Shown one piece after another: positions 17,351 to 28,200 of a stretch of DNA of 64,000 nucleotides; positions within the stretch are counted from its first letter, which is position 1; every line of letters starts with the position of its first letter. The stretch covers positions 186,001 to 250,000 of the forward strand of contig NZ_JACJOO010000006.1 of assembly GCF_014695575.1 (NCBI RefSeq). The letters run 5' to 3'. A program made the translations under genes and the position numbers. Below the pieces are notes generated by a model. The model had not been told where the DNA came from and ran no database searches. It saw only the letters and a program-made list of their open reading frames with translations. Source of the stretch: Leptolyngbya sp. FACHB-8 (lineage in GTDB: Bacteria > Cyanobacteriota > Cyanobacteriia > Elainellales > Elainellaceae).

Positions 17351-20056
17351 ATGCCCAATCATCTACTGTATGTTGGTATCAGTAGTGTACTGCTTCTTTT
17401 CCTAACCCCCACGTCTGTTATTTCTCAGATTATCCCTGATAATACTCTGCCGTCGAACTCACGTGTTTCTCAAGATTGTATCAACTGTGAAATCACAGGA
17501 GGTACACAGTTAGGCCAGAATTTATTTCATAGCTTTACGCAGTTCTCTATTCCCAATCAGGGTACAGCTTACTTTAACAACGCACTCACTATTCAAAATA
17601 TCTTTGCCCGTGTGACAGGGCAGAATAGGTCTGATATTAATGGCACCCTTCGGGCCAATGGAAACGCTAATCTATTTCTACTGAACCCTTATGGAATTAT
17701 TTTTGGTCCCAATGCAGCGCTAGATATCGGTGGATCATTTCTGGCTACAACTGCGGAGAGTATAAATTTTAATGGTTTTCAATTTAGTGCAACGAATCCT
17801 CAACCCATTCCATTATTAACTGTTAGTATTCCTATTGGTTTACAATTTGGGGCCAACTCAGCCTCTATCATTAATCGTTCTCAGGTTAGCCTTAATGGAA
17901 GTACCAATACATATGGGCGACCAACGGGTTTGCAAGTGCAAGCCAACCAGAGCCTGATGCTGCTGGGTAATGGAGTTTCCTTAAAGAATGGTAACTTGAC
18001 AGCCAGAGGAGGACAAATCAACCTTGTTAGCGTTGCTCCGTCTAGTACGGTGTCTTTCGTTACAGAGGGGACTGGATATATTCCAGCTCTCTCGGAGAAC
18101 CAAGTTTTGCGGGATATTTCCCTTACAAATCTCAGTTCTATTGATACCAGTGGTGATGGAGGACGCAATGGTGGCGCCGTTCGACTACAGGGAAGAAATA
18201 TCTCGCTGACCAATGGCGCAGGGATTATCTCTCGCACTGCTCAAGGCACAGGAGAAGATTTGCAACTGCTCGCGTCTGGTTCAGTCACCCTGGCAAACAG
18301 TTCCTTTGCGTTCACGCTTGCGGATGAAGAAGGGCAGGCGGGTGACGTGATTATCCAGGCAGCTCAGTCCCTTACGCTTTCAGATTCTGGCAGTTCTGGC
18401 CCTACAGCACTGGGTTCTCAGGCATCTGGAAATACGGAATTTGGTGCGCGAGCGGGTGATGTCATTATTAATGCTAGAGATATTTCTATTCAGGATGGTT
18501 CTCGGATTGAGGCATCCTCTTTCGGCGCTGGGAATGGAGGTACTATTCAAATTCAAGCTTCCTACGTTGAAGTGGTGGGTTACAGCCATGAGCCTGTGAT
18601 TGATAGTAGAGGCAACACCATAGAACCAGAAGAAATTACCAGTGGTATTGTGTCCCAAACTGAGGGGGCGGGAAGTGCAGGGCGTTTGGCGATCGCCACC
18701 GATCGGCTCGTCGTGCTAGACGGCGGCTTTATTTCTACAGCCACCTTTGCTGAGGGAAATGGGGGGCCACTGACTATCAATGCTACAGACTCCATTTTAC
18801 TAAGAGGCGCATCTCCAGCAGTACAACGGAATTTCTATCGAAGTGGGATTTTCGTTTCGGCATCGAGTGAAAATGCTTCGGGTCAGGTTGGAGCTTTAAA
18901 CATTACAACTAATCAGTTATTTGTTGAAGACCGGGCTGATATCTCGGCCCGCAATGAGGGGATAGGGGCCGCCGGTTCTATCACTCTGAGCAATATTGAT
19001 CGTTTAGTTGTTCGAGAGGGTGGAGAAATTCGAGCCAGCACGCTGGGTTTTGGTCCGGGGGGCAGCTTAACGGTTGATGCTAGCTCCATTGAATTGGTTG
19101 GACAAGGAACTATTGCTTCTGAAACCATTCCCAGTACACTGACGGCACTTGCAGATGAAAATTCCTTTGGCGATGCCGGAAACTTGACCATTACAACGTC
19201 CAGCTTAGTGGTACGTGATGGAGCTGAGGTTTCGGTGAGTTCAGCAGGGGAGGGGGTAGCTGGCAATATGCTGATTCGAGCCAATACGATTCAGCTCGAT
19301 GAAGGAAGACTGGCAGCTGAAACCCGAGCAGGAGATACATCAAACGCTAATATCCAGCTTCAAATTCGAGATGCTTTATTAATGGGAAATCAGAGCCGGA
19401 TTTCTGCACAAGCATTCAACAATGCTGCAGGAGGGAATGTTTTTATTGTTGCTCCTGAAGGATTTGTGGTTGGAAGAGTTGACGAAAATAGCGACATCGT
19501 TGCGAATGCGTTTAGGGGACGGGGTGGCAATATTACTATTGATGCTCGCAGTATTATTGGCCTGGAAGAACGTAGTTCTCTTCCGCTTGATAATGGAACG
19601 AACGACATTGATGCAAGTTCCCAGTTGGGTATCCCTGGTTCTGTGATCATTATTCAGCCCATTGTTGATCCTAGCCAGGGTTTAAGTGAATTGCCCACAG
19701 CCTTTACGGATGCCACGCAACAGGTGGCTCGCCGTTGTGGAGGAACGGTGAGAGCAGAAGCACAAGTAGGCGAGTTTATTATGTCTGGGCGAGGCGGGCT
19801 GCCTTCAACTCCGGAAGGTCTGTTAAGAACCCCTATTCTGTCTCCTGGTCTGATTACGCTGGATTCTGATTCCACTCCCGTTCCCTCATCAACCTCCATC
19901 ATCCGTGCCGAACCCCTATCCATTGTTGAGGCGGAAGGTTGGGTGACTGGCCCGGATGGACAAATAGTCTTAACTGCTGAGGGTGCGAGTGTAGCCTCTT
20001 TTCAGGAAAATCATTCGCCTCTCCTGTCTTCTAGACGCTGTCCCATCGGAGGCTAA
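17351..20056 (+). CDS. Filamentous haemagglutinin family (two-partner secretion) protein
   Basis: A 901-residue surface or secreted exoprotein. A signal peptide (about 1-25, ending VISQ) is followed by the TPS/haemagglutination-activity domain: ITGGTQLGQNLFHSF, FARVTGQNRSDINGTL and NLFLLNPYGIIFGPNA, the last a variant of the NPNGI motif. The rest is a right-handed beta-helix with repeated segments. The conserved cyanobacterial C-terminus ends with EAEGWVTGPDGQIVLTA and a Cys-containing tail; a paired Cys lies in VARRCGG. A TpsB outer-membrane partner is expected but absent here. It ends 3 bases before the CHAT gene, so the two are almost certainly one operon. Confidence 0.88.
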   Translation: MPNHLLYVGISSVLLLFLTPTSVISQIIPDNTLPSNSRVSQDCINCEITGGTQLGQNLFHSFTQFSIPNQGTAYFNNALTIQNIFARVTGQNRSDINGTLRANGNANLFLLNPYGIIFGPNAALDIGGSFLATTAESINFNGFQFSATNPQPIPLLTVSIPIGLQFGANSASIINRSQVSLNGSTNTYGRPTGLQVQANQSLMLLGNGVSLKNGNLTARGGQINLVSVAPSSTVSFVTEGTGYIPALSENQVLRDISLTNLSSIDTSGDGGRNGGAVRLQGRNISLTNGAGIISRTAQGTGEDLQLLASGSVTLANSSFAFTLADEEGQAGDVIIQAAQSLTLSDSGSSGPTALGSQASGNTEFGARAGDVIINARDISIQDGSRIEASSFGAGNGGTIQIQASYVEVVGYSHEPVIDSRGNTIEPEEITSGIVSQTEGAGSAGRLAIATDRLVVLDGGFISTATFAEGNGGPLTINATDSILLRGASPAVQRNFYRSGIFVSASSENASGQVGALNITTNQLFVEDRADISARNEGIGAAGSITLSNIDRLVVREGGEIRASTLGFGPGGSLTVDASSIELVGQGTIASETIPSTLTALADENSFGDAGNLTITTSSLVVRDGAEVSVSSAGEGVAGNMLIRANTIQLDEGRLAAETRAGDTSNANIQLQIRDALLMGNQSRISAQAFNNAAGGNVFIVAPEGFVVGRVDENSDIVANAFRGRGGNITIDARSIIGLEERSSLPLDNGTNDIDASSQLGIPGSVIIIQPIVDPSQGLSELPTAFTDATQQVARRCGGTVRAEAQVGEFIMSGRGGLPSTPEGLLRTPILSPGLITLDSDSTPVPSSTSIIRAEPLSIVEAEGWVTGPDGQIVLTAEGASVASFQENHSPLLSSRRCPIGG

Positions 20057-20059
20057 CCC

Positions 20060-22735
20060 ATGTACAAGAGGCGCTTCCATTTCAAATTTCGTTACCTCCT
20101 GCTGGCAGTTCTCTCCCTAGCGATCGCTCTCATTCTCCCCCTCTACTCACCCACCTATCTACCCATCCGCACATCCGTTCTCATTCCCCCTGCCCTTTCC
20201 CTCTCGCCCTCCGAAGTCTGTTTTCATCATTGTCCTGTATACGAAGCACACGCAAAAATAACGATTCCAGCCGATTCTGAAGCACGCCCTAACCCTCAAG
20301 CCGAGCAATCCGCGCGGGCTGCTTACGAGGCCGGACAATTTCAGAATGCTGTTGAATTATTCGAGCAAGCGATCGCCCACTATGCTACCCAAAACGACTT
20401 CCTGCGGCAGGCGATGGCGTGGGGTAACCTGGCGCTCGCTCAGCAACAGTTAGGGAATTGGGAGGAGGCAAATGGGGCGATCGCTACGAGCCTGGCGTTG
20501 TTAGAAGAGGTAGAAGACGGGCGCGATCGCCGCTCCATACAGGCCCAAGTCTTTACCATTGCAGGACAACTGCACCTGGAGCAAGGACAAGCCGAGCAAG
20601 CACTGCATGACTGGGAGCAGGCCGCAGAACTATACGTTGACCTGGAGGATAGAGCCAGCCAGTGGCAGAATCAGATCTATCAAGCCCGCGCTTTGCAGGG
20701 GTTAGGGTTTTATCGGCAGGCGATAGATTTGTTGGAAGGAGTCAATCAATCCCTGCAGAATGAGCCTGATTCTGCCATGAAGTTAGGTGGCTTGCAGGAG
20801 TTGGGGGATGCTTTGCAAACGGCGGGGGATTTGGCCCGATCGCGCCAGATTCTAGAACAGGGTGTAGCGATCGCACGCACGCTAGATATGCCAGACAGGA
20901 TAGCGGATTTAACCTTAAGCCTTGCTAACACACTACAAGCATTAGGGGAAACCGATGCGGCTCTGGCTCTGTACCAAGAATTAACTGTTCCTAGCGCAGC
21001 CAGGCTCAATGCTCAACTGAATTTACTGAATCTACTGGTTCAGCAGGAATCCTGGAATGAAGCTCAGGCATTGGCTTTGCAGTTAGATGAGCCGATCCGA
21101 GCGTTACCATCCGGGCGGACCCACATCTATACCCGCATCAAATATGCCGAAACTCTGTTGCTTTTGGCCAACCATGCACCTGAGGTTAGAACGGTAGCTT
21201 CGTCCCGTGCGATGGGAGAAGGGTTAGCGATCGCAATTCAACAGGCCCACGAGCTAGGCGATCGCCGCACCGAATCTTACGCTCTGGGGAGTTTAGGTCG
21301 GCTTTATGAACGAACACACCAATATGCGGATGCTGTGACGGTGACGTATCAGGCATTGAACCTTGCTCAGACGACCCATGCTGATGATCTGGCCTACCGC
21401 TGGCATTGGCAGTTAGGGCGTGTATTGCGAGAACAGGGGCAGCGGGATGAGTCGATTGCGGCTTATCAACGGGCGATCGCTACATTACAAAGCATCCGTA
21501 CCGATTTGGTTGCTATGAATCCAGAGGTACAGTTTACCTTTCAGCAAAACATTGAACCCATCCATCGGGAACTGATGAGTTTGTTGATGCGGGGAGGCCC
21601 TTCGGGTGAGCCCAGTCCTGAAGAGTTGGAAAGTACCCGCCAGGTCATCGAATCTTTGCAACAGGCGGAATTAGAAAACTTCTTCCGGGAGGCATGTTTG
21701 GATGCTCAACCCGTTGCTATTGAGCAGATCGATAGCCAAGCGGCTGTCTTTTATCCTGTGATTCTGCCCGATCGCCTGGAAGTGATTGTGCACCTGCCCG
21801 ATCGCCCCTTGCAACACCACACAGTCTCTGTTACTCCCGATCAGGTGACAGAAACCGTGTTGGAACTGCGGCGGCGGCTCGTGAATCGAATTGGTAATCC
21901 TACCCAGACGTTGCCTTTGGTGCAACAGGTATACGACTGGCTTATTCGCCCCAGTGCGGTTGAACTTCAGGAGAGTGAGGTGAAAACCCTGGTATTCGTG
22001 CTGGATGGGCCATTGCGAAACTTGCCCATGGCAGTGTTACATGATGGCGATCGCTTCCTCATCGAGCAGTACAGCGTTGCCTTGACTCCCGGTTTGCAAT
22101 TGCTTACCCCGCGCCCCCTCAACACTCAGCAAATCAGCGTCATTGCCGCAGGACTGACAGAATCACGACAAGGGTTTAGTCCTCTTCCAGGTGTGGGAAA
22201 TGAGTTAACAAGAATTGCCCAGCAATTGCCAAGCCAAACCCTACTAAACCAGGATTTTACCCGGGACACATTACAGCAGGCGATCGCCACGAACTCTGCG
22301 CCAGTTGTTCATTTGGCTACCCATGGTCAATTTAGCTCTAGTGTTGATGAAACATTTATTTTGTCGTGGAGCGATCGCATCACCATCAATCAGCTGAGAA
22401 GCTTGCTGCAAGGAACGGAGCTGAATCGACAGAGCCCGATTGAACTGCTCGTGATGAGTGCTTGCCAAACTGCCTCAGGCGATCAGCGTGCGGTTTTGGG
22501 ATTAGCAGGTATTGCTGTCCGTGCAGGTGCCCGTAGTACGCTAGCCTCCCTCTGGAGTGTAGATGATCAGGCAACCTCCGAGTTGATGGAGCACTTCTAT
22601 CACGAGCTAGCAAAGAGTGATGTCACAAAAGCCGAAGCCTTACGCCGTGCTCAAGTGGCTATTCTACAGAATCCAGTCTATGGACAACGGGCTTATTATT
22701 GGGCCGCATTTGTACTGTTGGGCAATTGGTTATAA
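20060..22735 (+). CDS. TPR-CHAT peptidase-like protein
   Basis: An 891-residue protein with an N-terminal membrane or signal segment (about 10-35). An array of tetratricopeptide repeats follows (about 85-500; e.g. EAGQFQNAVELFEQAIAHY), then a C-terminal CHAT domain (about 600-890), a caspase-like fold. The candidate catalytic pair is visible: His in VVHLATHGQFSS and Cys in LLVMSACQTASGD. A GGAGG site precedes the ATG at 20060. CHAT proteins are cysteine peptidases or scaffolds, and in cyanobacteria they often sit next to haemagglutinin-type genes. The export signal suggests action in the periplasm or at the envelope, possibly on the haemagglutinin upstream; that last point is inference. Confidence 0.88.
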   Translation: MYKRRFHFKFRYLLLAVLSLAIALILPLYSPTYLPIRTSVLIPPALSLSPSEVCFHHCPVYEAHAKITIPADSEARPNPQAEQSARAAYEAGQFQNAVELFEQAIAHYATQNDFLRQAMAWGNLALAQQQLGNWEEANGAIATSLALLEEVEDGRDRRSIQAQVFTIAGQLHLEQGQAEQALHDWEQAAELYVDLEDRASQWQNQIYQARALQGLGFYRQAIDLLEGVNQSLQNEPDSAMKLGGLQELGDALQTAGDLARSRQILEQGVAIARTLDMPDRIADLTLSLANTLQALGETDAALALYQELTVPSAARLNAQLNLLNLLVQQESWNEAQALALQLDEPIRALPSGRTHIYTRIKYAETLLLLANHAPEVRTVASSRAMGEGLAIAIQQAHELGDRRTESYALGSLGRLYERTHQYADAVTVTYQALNLAQTTHADDLAYRWHWQLGRVLREQGQRDESIAAYQRAIATLQSIRTDLVAMNPEVQFTFQQNIEPIHRELMSLLMRGGPSGEPSPEELESTRQVIESLQQAELENFFREACLDAQPVAIEQIDSQAAVFYPVILPDRLEVIVHLPDRPLQHHTVSVTPDQVTETVLELRRRLVNRIGNPTQTLPLVQQVYDWLIRPSAVELQESEVKTLVFVLDGPLRNLPMAVLHDGDRFLIEQYSVALTPGLQLLTPRPLNTQQISVIAAGLTESRQGFSPLPGVGNELTRIAQQLPSQTLLNQDFTRDTLQQAIATNSAPVVHLATHGQFSSSVDETFILSWSDRITINQLRSLLQGTELNRQSPIELLVMSACQTASGDQRAVLGLAGIAVRAGARSTLASLWSVDDQATSELMEHFYHELAKSDVTKAEALRRAQVAILQNPVYGQRAYYWAAFVLLGNWL

Positions 22736-22771
22736 TGGCTAATCCTTAGACTAGAGGTTGCTTTGGGAGTT

Positions 22772-22801
22772 GTTTTTTCGTGGTGTTGTGCGCGAAAAAA
22801 C
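22772..22801. terminator. Bidirectional terminator between convergent genes
   Basis: GTTTTTTCG (22772-22780) pairs with CGAAAAAAC (22793-22801). A/T runs on both sides suit termination in both directions, between the CHAT gene and the oppositely oriented hybrid kinase gene. Weak outer inverted similarity (AATCCTTAGACTAG against complement of CTTAAGTCATT) hints at an old element. Confidence 0.5.
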
Positions 22802-22832
22802 ATAAAGGTGAGCAAACTTAAGTCATTGAGCA

Positions 22833-25208
22833 CTATGAAATAGAGGTTTCCATCGACTGTCTTAAGACGGTCTGTAATGCTTGCAGCAGCTCTTGAATCG
22901 TATAAGGTTTAGCAATGAAGCTTGCAATTTCATGAGCCTCTTTTACCTTGTCATTTGGCACAAAGCCGCTAATTGCGATCGCCTTAATCTGAGGATCAAT
23001 TTTTTGGAGAGTCTGAATTGTTGTTAATCCATCCATAGATGGCATCATCATATCGACAAGTGCTACCGCAACCTTATGTTTGTGCTGAGCACACAGTGCA
23101 ATTGCTTCAATGCCATCATTTGCTGTAAATACGCGATAGTTGTAGGCTTCTAGAGACATTCTAGTAGTCTCTAAAATCTCTGTTTCATCATCCACCACAA
23201 GAACCCATTCTCCATCCCCATGCAGTGAGTCAGAAGGTTCTGCTTGCGCAGGAAGAGACACTTCTACCGCTGGCAGAAATACCTTGAACTCACTTCCTTC
23301 ACGAACTTTACTCGACACCTGGATGAATCCTTTATGGCTTTTAACGATACCCCGAACAGTAGAGAGTCCTAATCCCGTTCCTTGACCAATTTCCTTTGTT
23401 GTGAAGAAGGGCTCAAAAATTCTATCTGTCACTTCAGCTGACATTCCGATTCCCGTGTCTTTGACGGTTAATTCAATATAAGCACCAACAGATGCCTCAA
23501 GATTCATGCGGGCGTAATGTTCATCAATAACCAGATTCTTTGCAGATATGGTGAGTGTTCCACCATCCAACATTGCATCACGAGCATTAACAACGAGGTT
23601 CATCAGTACTTGATGTAGATGAGTAGCATCTCCAGACACTAACCAAAGCTCTGACTCTACATCAATCACAAATTTTATAGATTTAGGGAAGGTTTTTTCA
23701 GCAACCTGTCTAACTTCACGGATCAAATGTTTTACTTGCACATTTGCCCGCTTACCTTCTACACCACGAGCAAATTGCAGAACCTGCTTGACAAGGGCAG
23801 CGCCACGCTTAGTGTTCGTTTCCAAAATTTCGAACAAATTTTGGCTCTGGACATCGGCATCAGGAAACTTTAGCTGTAGCAGCTGTGCGGTAGCGAGCAC
23901 CGGAGTCAGGATGTTGTTTAAATCATGAGCGATACCCCCTGCAAGAGTCCCCAAACTTTCAAGCCGCTGAGTTCGCAGGAATTGACTTTCGAGCTGTTTC
24001 TTCTCAGTGATATCTGTGTTAACTATTAGGACTGATTGAGGCTGTCCCTGAGCATCTTGCATCAGTGTCCAGCGACTGGCAACAATGATTTCCTTTCCTT
24101 GTTTATTGATCTGATGTAACTCGCCTTGCCATACACTGTTCTTTGCTAAACTCTTTTGAGCAGTTTCAAGCTGTTCAAAGGCATCTTCCCGATATAAAAG
24201 ATGGTTTATATCTTGACCTATTATTTCTTCTAACTTCCATCCGTAAAGATGTTCTGCTCCTTTATTCCAGTACTGAATCTTATTCTCTAAATCCTGTACT
24301 AGAATCGTGTCTGTCGTTATATCCAGTAGAGCCGCCTGTTCACGAATCTTTTCTTGTGCTTGCTTGTGCTGTGTTAAGTCAAGAACAAAGCCGACGAGCG
24401 CCTGTTGAGATTCATCCAACAAAGCGCCACCAATCATGACAGGAATGCGGGAACCATCTTTCCGGAAGTACTCCTTCTCAAAAGCACTGAATGCTCCGGT
24501 TTTGTTTAATTCTGCTATAGCTGCTTGATTAAGGTGGGTATATTCGGCAGGTGTCATAGCCTGCCAATTGATATTTCCAGCTTGTAGATCAGCGCGATCG
24601 TATCCAACAATCTGAAGGAAAGCATCATTGGTATCTATGATACTGCCATCAATCTTGCTAAAAATAACACCAATTACGTTAGCTTCAATTAAACGTCTAA
24701 ACCGGGCTTCACTACGTTGTAAAGCCCTAAATGCCTGCTCACGTTCTTCTTCTAGCTGTTTACGTTGTTGAATTTCCTGTTCTAAACGCTCATTCTGCTC
24801 AGTCAATCTCCTTGTTAAACTCTGTAACCGTACGTGAGTATTGACTCGCGCTAAAACTTCTTCATGATTTAAGGGCTTTGTAATGTAGTCGACTGCCCCA
24901 AGGTTTAGGCCTTTGACCTTGTCAACATTGTCGCTAACAGCCGTCAGAAAAATGATAGGGATTTCCTGCGTCAGTGGGTTTGATTTCAGGCGACGGCACG
25001 TCTCAAACCCGTCTATTCCAGGCATCAGGACATCTAATAGAATCAAATCAGGTGGAGCGTACTCTGCCAGGCTGATTGCTCTCTCTCCATCTTCAGCAAT
25101 CACAACCTTAAATCTATCAGCCTCCAGGACGTCAAGCAGCACATCCAAATTAGTGGGTGTGTCATCCACAATTAAAATGACGCCTTTTTCAACAGTTCCT
25201 GCATCCAT
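22833..25208 (-). CDS. Hybrid histidine kinase: REC-PAS-PAS-HisKA-HATPase-REC
   Basis: A soluble 791-residue signalling protein. The N-terminal receiver (about 9-125) has ILIVDDTPTN and phospho-Asp near 59 in LILLDVLMPG. A coiled coil leads to two PAS domains (about 165-285 and 290-405). HisKA has the phosphorylatable His in GGIAHDLNN. HATPase boxes NLVVNARDAM, DTGIGM and GTGLGLSTV are intact. A C-terminal receiver has VLVVDDETE and VALVDMMMPSMDG. No membrane segment, so it senses a cytosolic cue or a partner. It lies 10 bases downstream of the giant Ser/Thr-His kinase gene and very likely shares its transcript. AGGAG precedes the ATG. Confidence 0.9.
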   Translation of the reverse strand: MDAGTVEKGVILIVDDTPTNLDVLLDVLEADRFKVVIAEDGERAISLAEYAPPDLILLDVLMPGIDGFETCRRLKSNPLTQEIPIIFLTAVSDNVDKVKGLNLGAVDYITKPLNHEEVLARVNTHVRLQSLTRRLTEQNERLEQEIQQRKQLEEEREQAFRALQRSEARFRRLIEANVIGVIFSKIDGSIIDTNDAFLQIVGYDRADLQAGNINWQAMTPAEYTHLNQAAIAELNKTGAFSAFEKEYFRKDGSRIPVMIGGALLDESQQALVGFVLDLTQHKQAQEKIREQAALLDITTDTILVQDLENKIQYWNKGAEHLYGWKLEEIIGQDINHLLYREDAFEQLETAQKSLAKNSVWQGELHQINKQGKEIIVASRWTLMQDAQGQPQSVLIVNTDITEKKQLESQFLRTQRLESLGTLAGGIAHDLNNILTPVLATAQLLQLKFPDADVQSQNLFEILETNTKRGAALVKQVLQFARGVEGKRANVQVKHLIREVRQVAEKTFPKSIKFVIDVESELWLVSGDATHLHQVLMNLVVNARDAMLDGGTLTISAKNLVIDEHYARMNLEASVGAYIELTVKDTGIGMSAEVTDRIFEPFFTTKEIGQGTGLGLSTVRGIVKSHKGFIQVSSKVREGSEFKVFLPAVEVSLPAQAEPSDSLHGDGEWVLVVDDETEILETTRMSLEAYNYRVFTANDGIEAIALCAQHKHKVAVALVDMMMPSMDGLTTIQTLQKIDPQIKAIAISGFVPNDKVKEAHEIASFIAKPYTIQELLQALQTVLRQSMETSIS

Positions 25209-25217
25209 AAAGATCTC

Positions 25218-28200
25218 CTAAACTTGCTTCAAAAAATCTAAAATTTGTCGTCCCTTAAATTCCTTAGCAAGCTGCCGTAAGTAGTTGGAAAAAGGGCTCC
25301 ATCGCGGGTTTGTCTCCTCTAAATGTGTTGCTCGTTTGGCGATCGCTCGCAGATCCCCGCGCATCGCTAAATCTAAGAAAATTGCAATCTCTTCTATGGG
25401 GGGAACCGCAAAGGTCGGGAAACCTGAAGAAGGGCTAATTAAAATACCTTCTAACTTAGCCCCTTCCTTAAGGGGTTCTTCCAGCTTCTCACTCTCATAA
25501 AGCCACTCCAGTTTCAAGTGTTCCTGTAGTTTTTGGAGGAGGTCGTCTCTTCGGATGGGTTTCGATAGAAAATCATTGCACCCAACCTCTATACTTTGTT
25601 GTTGGTCAAATTCAAAAACACTTGCTGAGATTGCGATCACGATAACATCTTTCAAGGACGGCATTAACCGGAGACGGCGGGTTGCTTCAAATCCGTCCAG
25701 GTTTGGCATTACCAGATCAATCAGGATGATGTCAGGCTGTAGCTCGTGTGCCCTGTTCAGTCCGTCTTGACCATCCACGGCTTCTGACACGTTAAACCCA
25801 AGTGGTTCTAGAAGATGGATGAGGACAGAACGATTGGTTGGTTTGTCATCCACGACTAAAATTTTCCGCTTTTCGCCTTTGACTCCAATGACGCTGAGCT
25901 TGAGCGTATCCGCACAAACCGCTGCTGAAGGGATTTCTAGTAAGTCTAAATCGAACCAGAAGTTGCTGCCGACCCCCAGCGTACTCTCAACCTGGAGCTT
26001 GCCACCCATCAGTTCAATCAAATGACCGCTAATGGCTAACCCTAGTCCTGTTCCTTCTGTCTTACGACTACTCTCTCCCGACTGCTGAAACGGTTTAAAA
26101 ATTTCATCAAGCTGGTCAGAAGCAATGCCAACACCGGAATCTTCTACTTGGAAACGGATTTTCTGCTCGTGATAGCCTACCTTAAAGACGATCGCACCCG
26201 TTTCTGTAAATTTGACAGCATTGCCAAGCAGATTCAACAAGACTTGGCGTAAGCGTTTCTCATCGGCATGAACTATCTTGGGCAGAGGGGATAGCGCTTG
26301 ATACGTTAACAATATTCCCTTTTGTTCGGCTCTGATTCTGAGGATTTCTACGATGCTCTGTAAGAATTCAGCCAACGAAAACTCATTGGGGCATAGCTCC
26401 ATCTTGCGGGCTTCAATTTTAGAAAGATCCAAAACGTCATTAATGAGCGTTAGCAAATGTTCCCCGCAATGATGAATAATCGCAATGCGGCTCTTTTGCT
26501 GCTCCGATAAATTCGGGTCTTTCTGAAAAATCTGAGTATATCCCAGGATTCCATTTAGGGGCGTGCGAAGTTCATGGCTCATATTCGCCAAAAATTCACT
26601 TTTCGCTCGGTTGGCGGACTGAGCCAGTTCTTCTGCCCGTTGGCGATCGCACACCTCCTGCCGTAATTGGGTAGTTCGCTCTTCTACCTTTGCTTCAAGC
26701 GTTCTACTATAATCCTCTAACTGATCATGGGATTGCTTTAGACCAGCGTTAGCAATAGCTAGATCCTGATAGAGACGTGCATTTTCCAGCGAAATAGCAG
26801 CCTGAGAGGATAGAAGCTGTAGAATTTCTACCCGCTCTGTAGTGAAGGCATCTGTTGCTAAGTTATTTTCTAGATAAAGAATGCCAATTAGCTTACCTTG
26901 ATGAACAATAGGCGTACACAAAATAGATTTTGGCTGGCATTCAAGAATATAATGATCTGTTACAAAAATTCCTTCATGAACTGCATCATTCAAAACCACA
27001 CTTTCCTGAGTTTGCCGTACGTAGTTAATAACGGATAGAGGTAAGTGTTTACTCGCTTCTAGGGGAATGGATTGTTGAACAAGGATTTCATTCTGGTTAA
27101 CTTGTCCAGTTGCCTCGATAAAGAGCTTTTTAGCTTTTTCTAAAATTAATGCACCTGTTTCTGCTCCAGCATTTTCGAGCACAATTTGCATCAGTTTAGT
27201 TAGCAGTTTGTCCAATACGATTTCGCTAGAAAGCACTTGTGATGCTTTGATTACCGTCGCAAGATCTAGCGTTTGAGCATAATTTCTGTGAGTGGGACTA
27301 TGAATTTGTTGCGCCTCACGATTGGTACTTTCTGATGGTTGCCCTTGCCCCAGAATACTGGGGTGCACGGCTTCAAGCTGTCTAACTTTGGCGATCGCAC
27401 CCCAACGGACATAACCGTAATAAGCTTCCTTCAAATATTCTTTAGCAAACTTACTTCTACCAAGGGAAAAGTAGAAATCTGCTGCTCGTTCATTAGCCAA
27501 TGCTTCTTCTTGAAGGTAACCATGCTCTTTGGCCCCAGCGATCGCCCGGTCATACCATTCCATTGCATTTGCAATGCTTCCTGATATTCGGGCTAACTCT
27601 GCCTCAACAAGTTCATATTTATGCTGGAAGTTCATAGGGGCATGGCTTGCCCAATTCTGCATCTTTGCCTGGTTTTGCTCGACCCTATTGAGTAAGAATT
27701 CTTGCTGGGAAGCTGTAATAGATGGATAAATAGCCAGGTGAGCTAGCGAGTCATAGAAATAAAACATAGCCGCCGCTAAACAACCCCCTACACCGTCTAA
27801 ATAGTGTTCAGCCTGTTTGGCATTCTCTGCTGCTTGAGAAAAGCTACCGAACAGATAACACAGAATTAACTTATTGAGAAAAGCATAGTGTGTTGTTGTT
27901 CGCTCATTAGATTGGATGTGAAGTGGTAGTGATTGTTCTTCGTTGTAAACGCTACCAATTAAATATTGGGGATTTTCAGCCAACCCTAATAGGTTTAGAG
28001 TGGCTTGATGAAAAACTTGATGCCATCCTAAAACAGTTTCTTGGTGAATTTGGACAATTGATTTGCCATAATTCATCATTTCTTGCTTCAGACTTTCCAG
28101 GTCAACTCCACACCAGTAAGAGTGCTGACACCTAAGTGCTGCGGCATAACCTGCATGAGCCGTATCCCCATTCTCCAATCCATGGGAGTAGGAACGTTGT

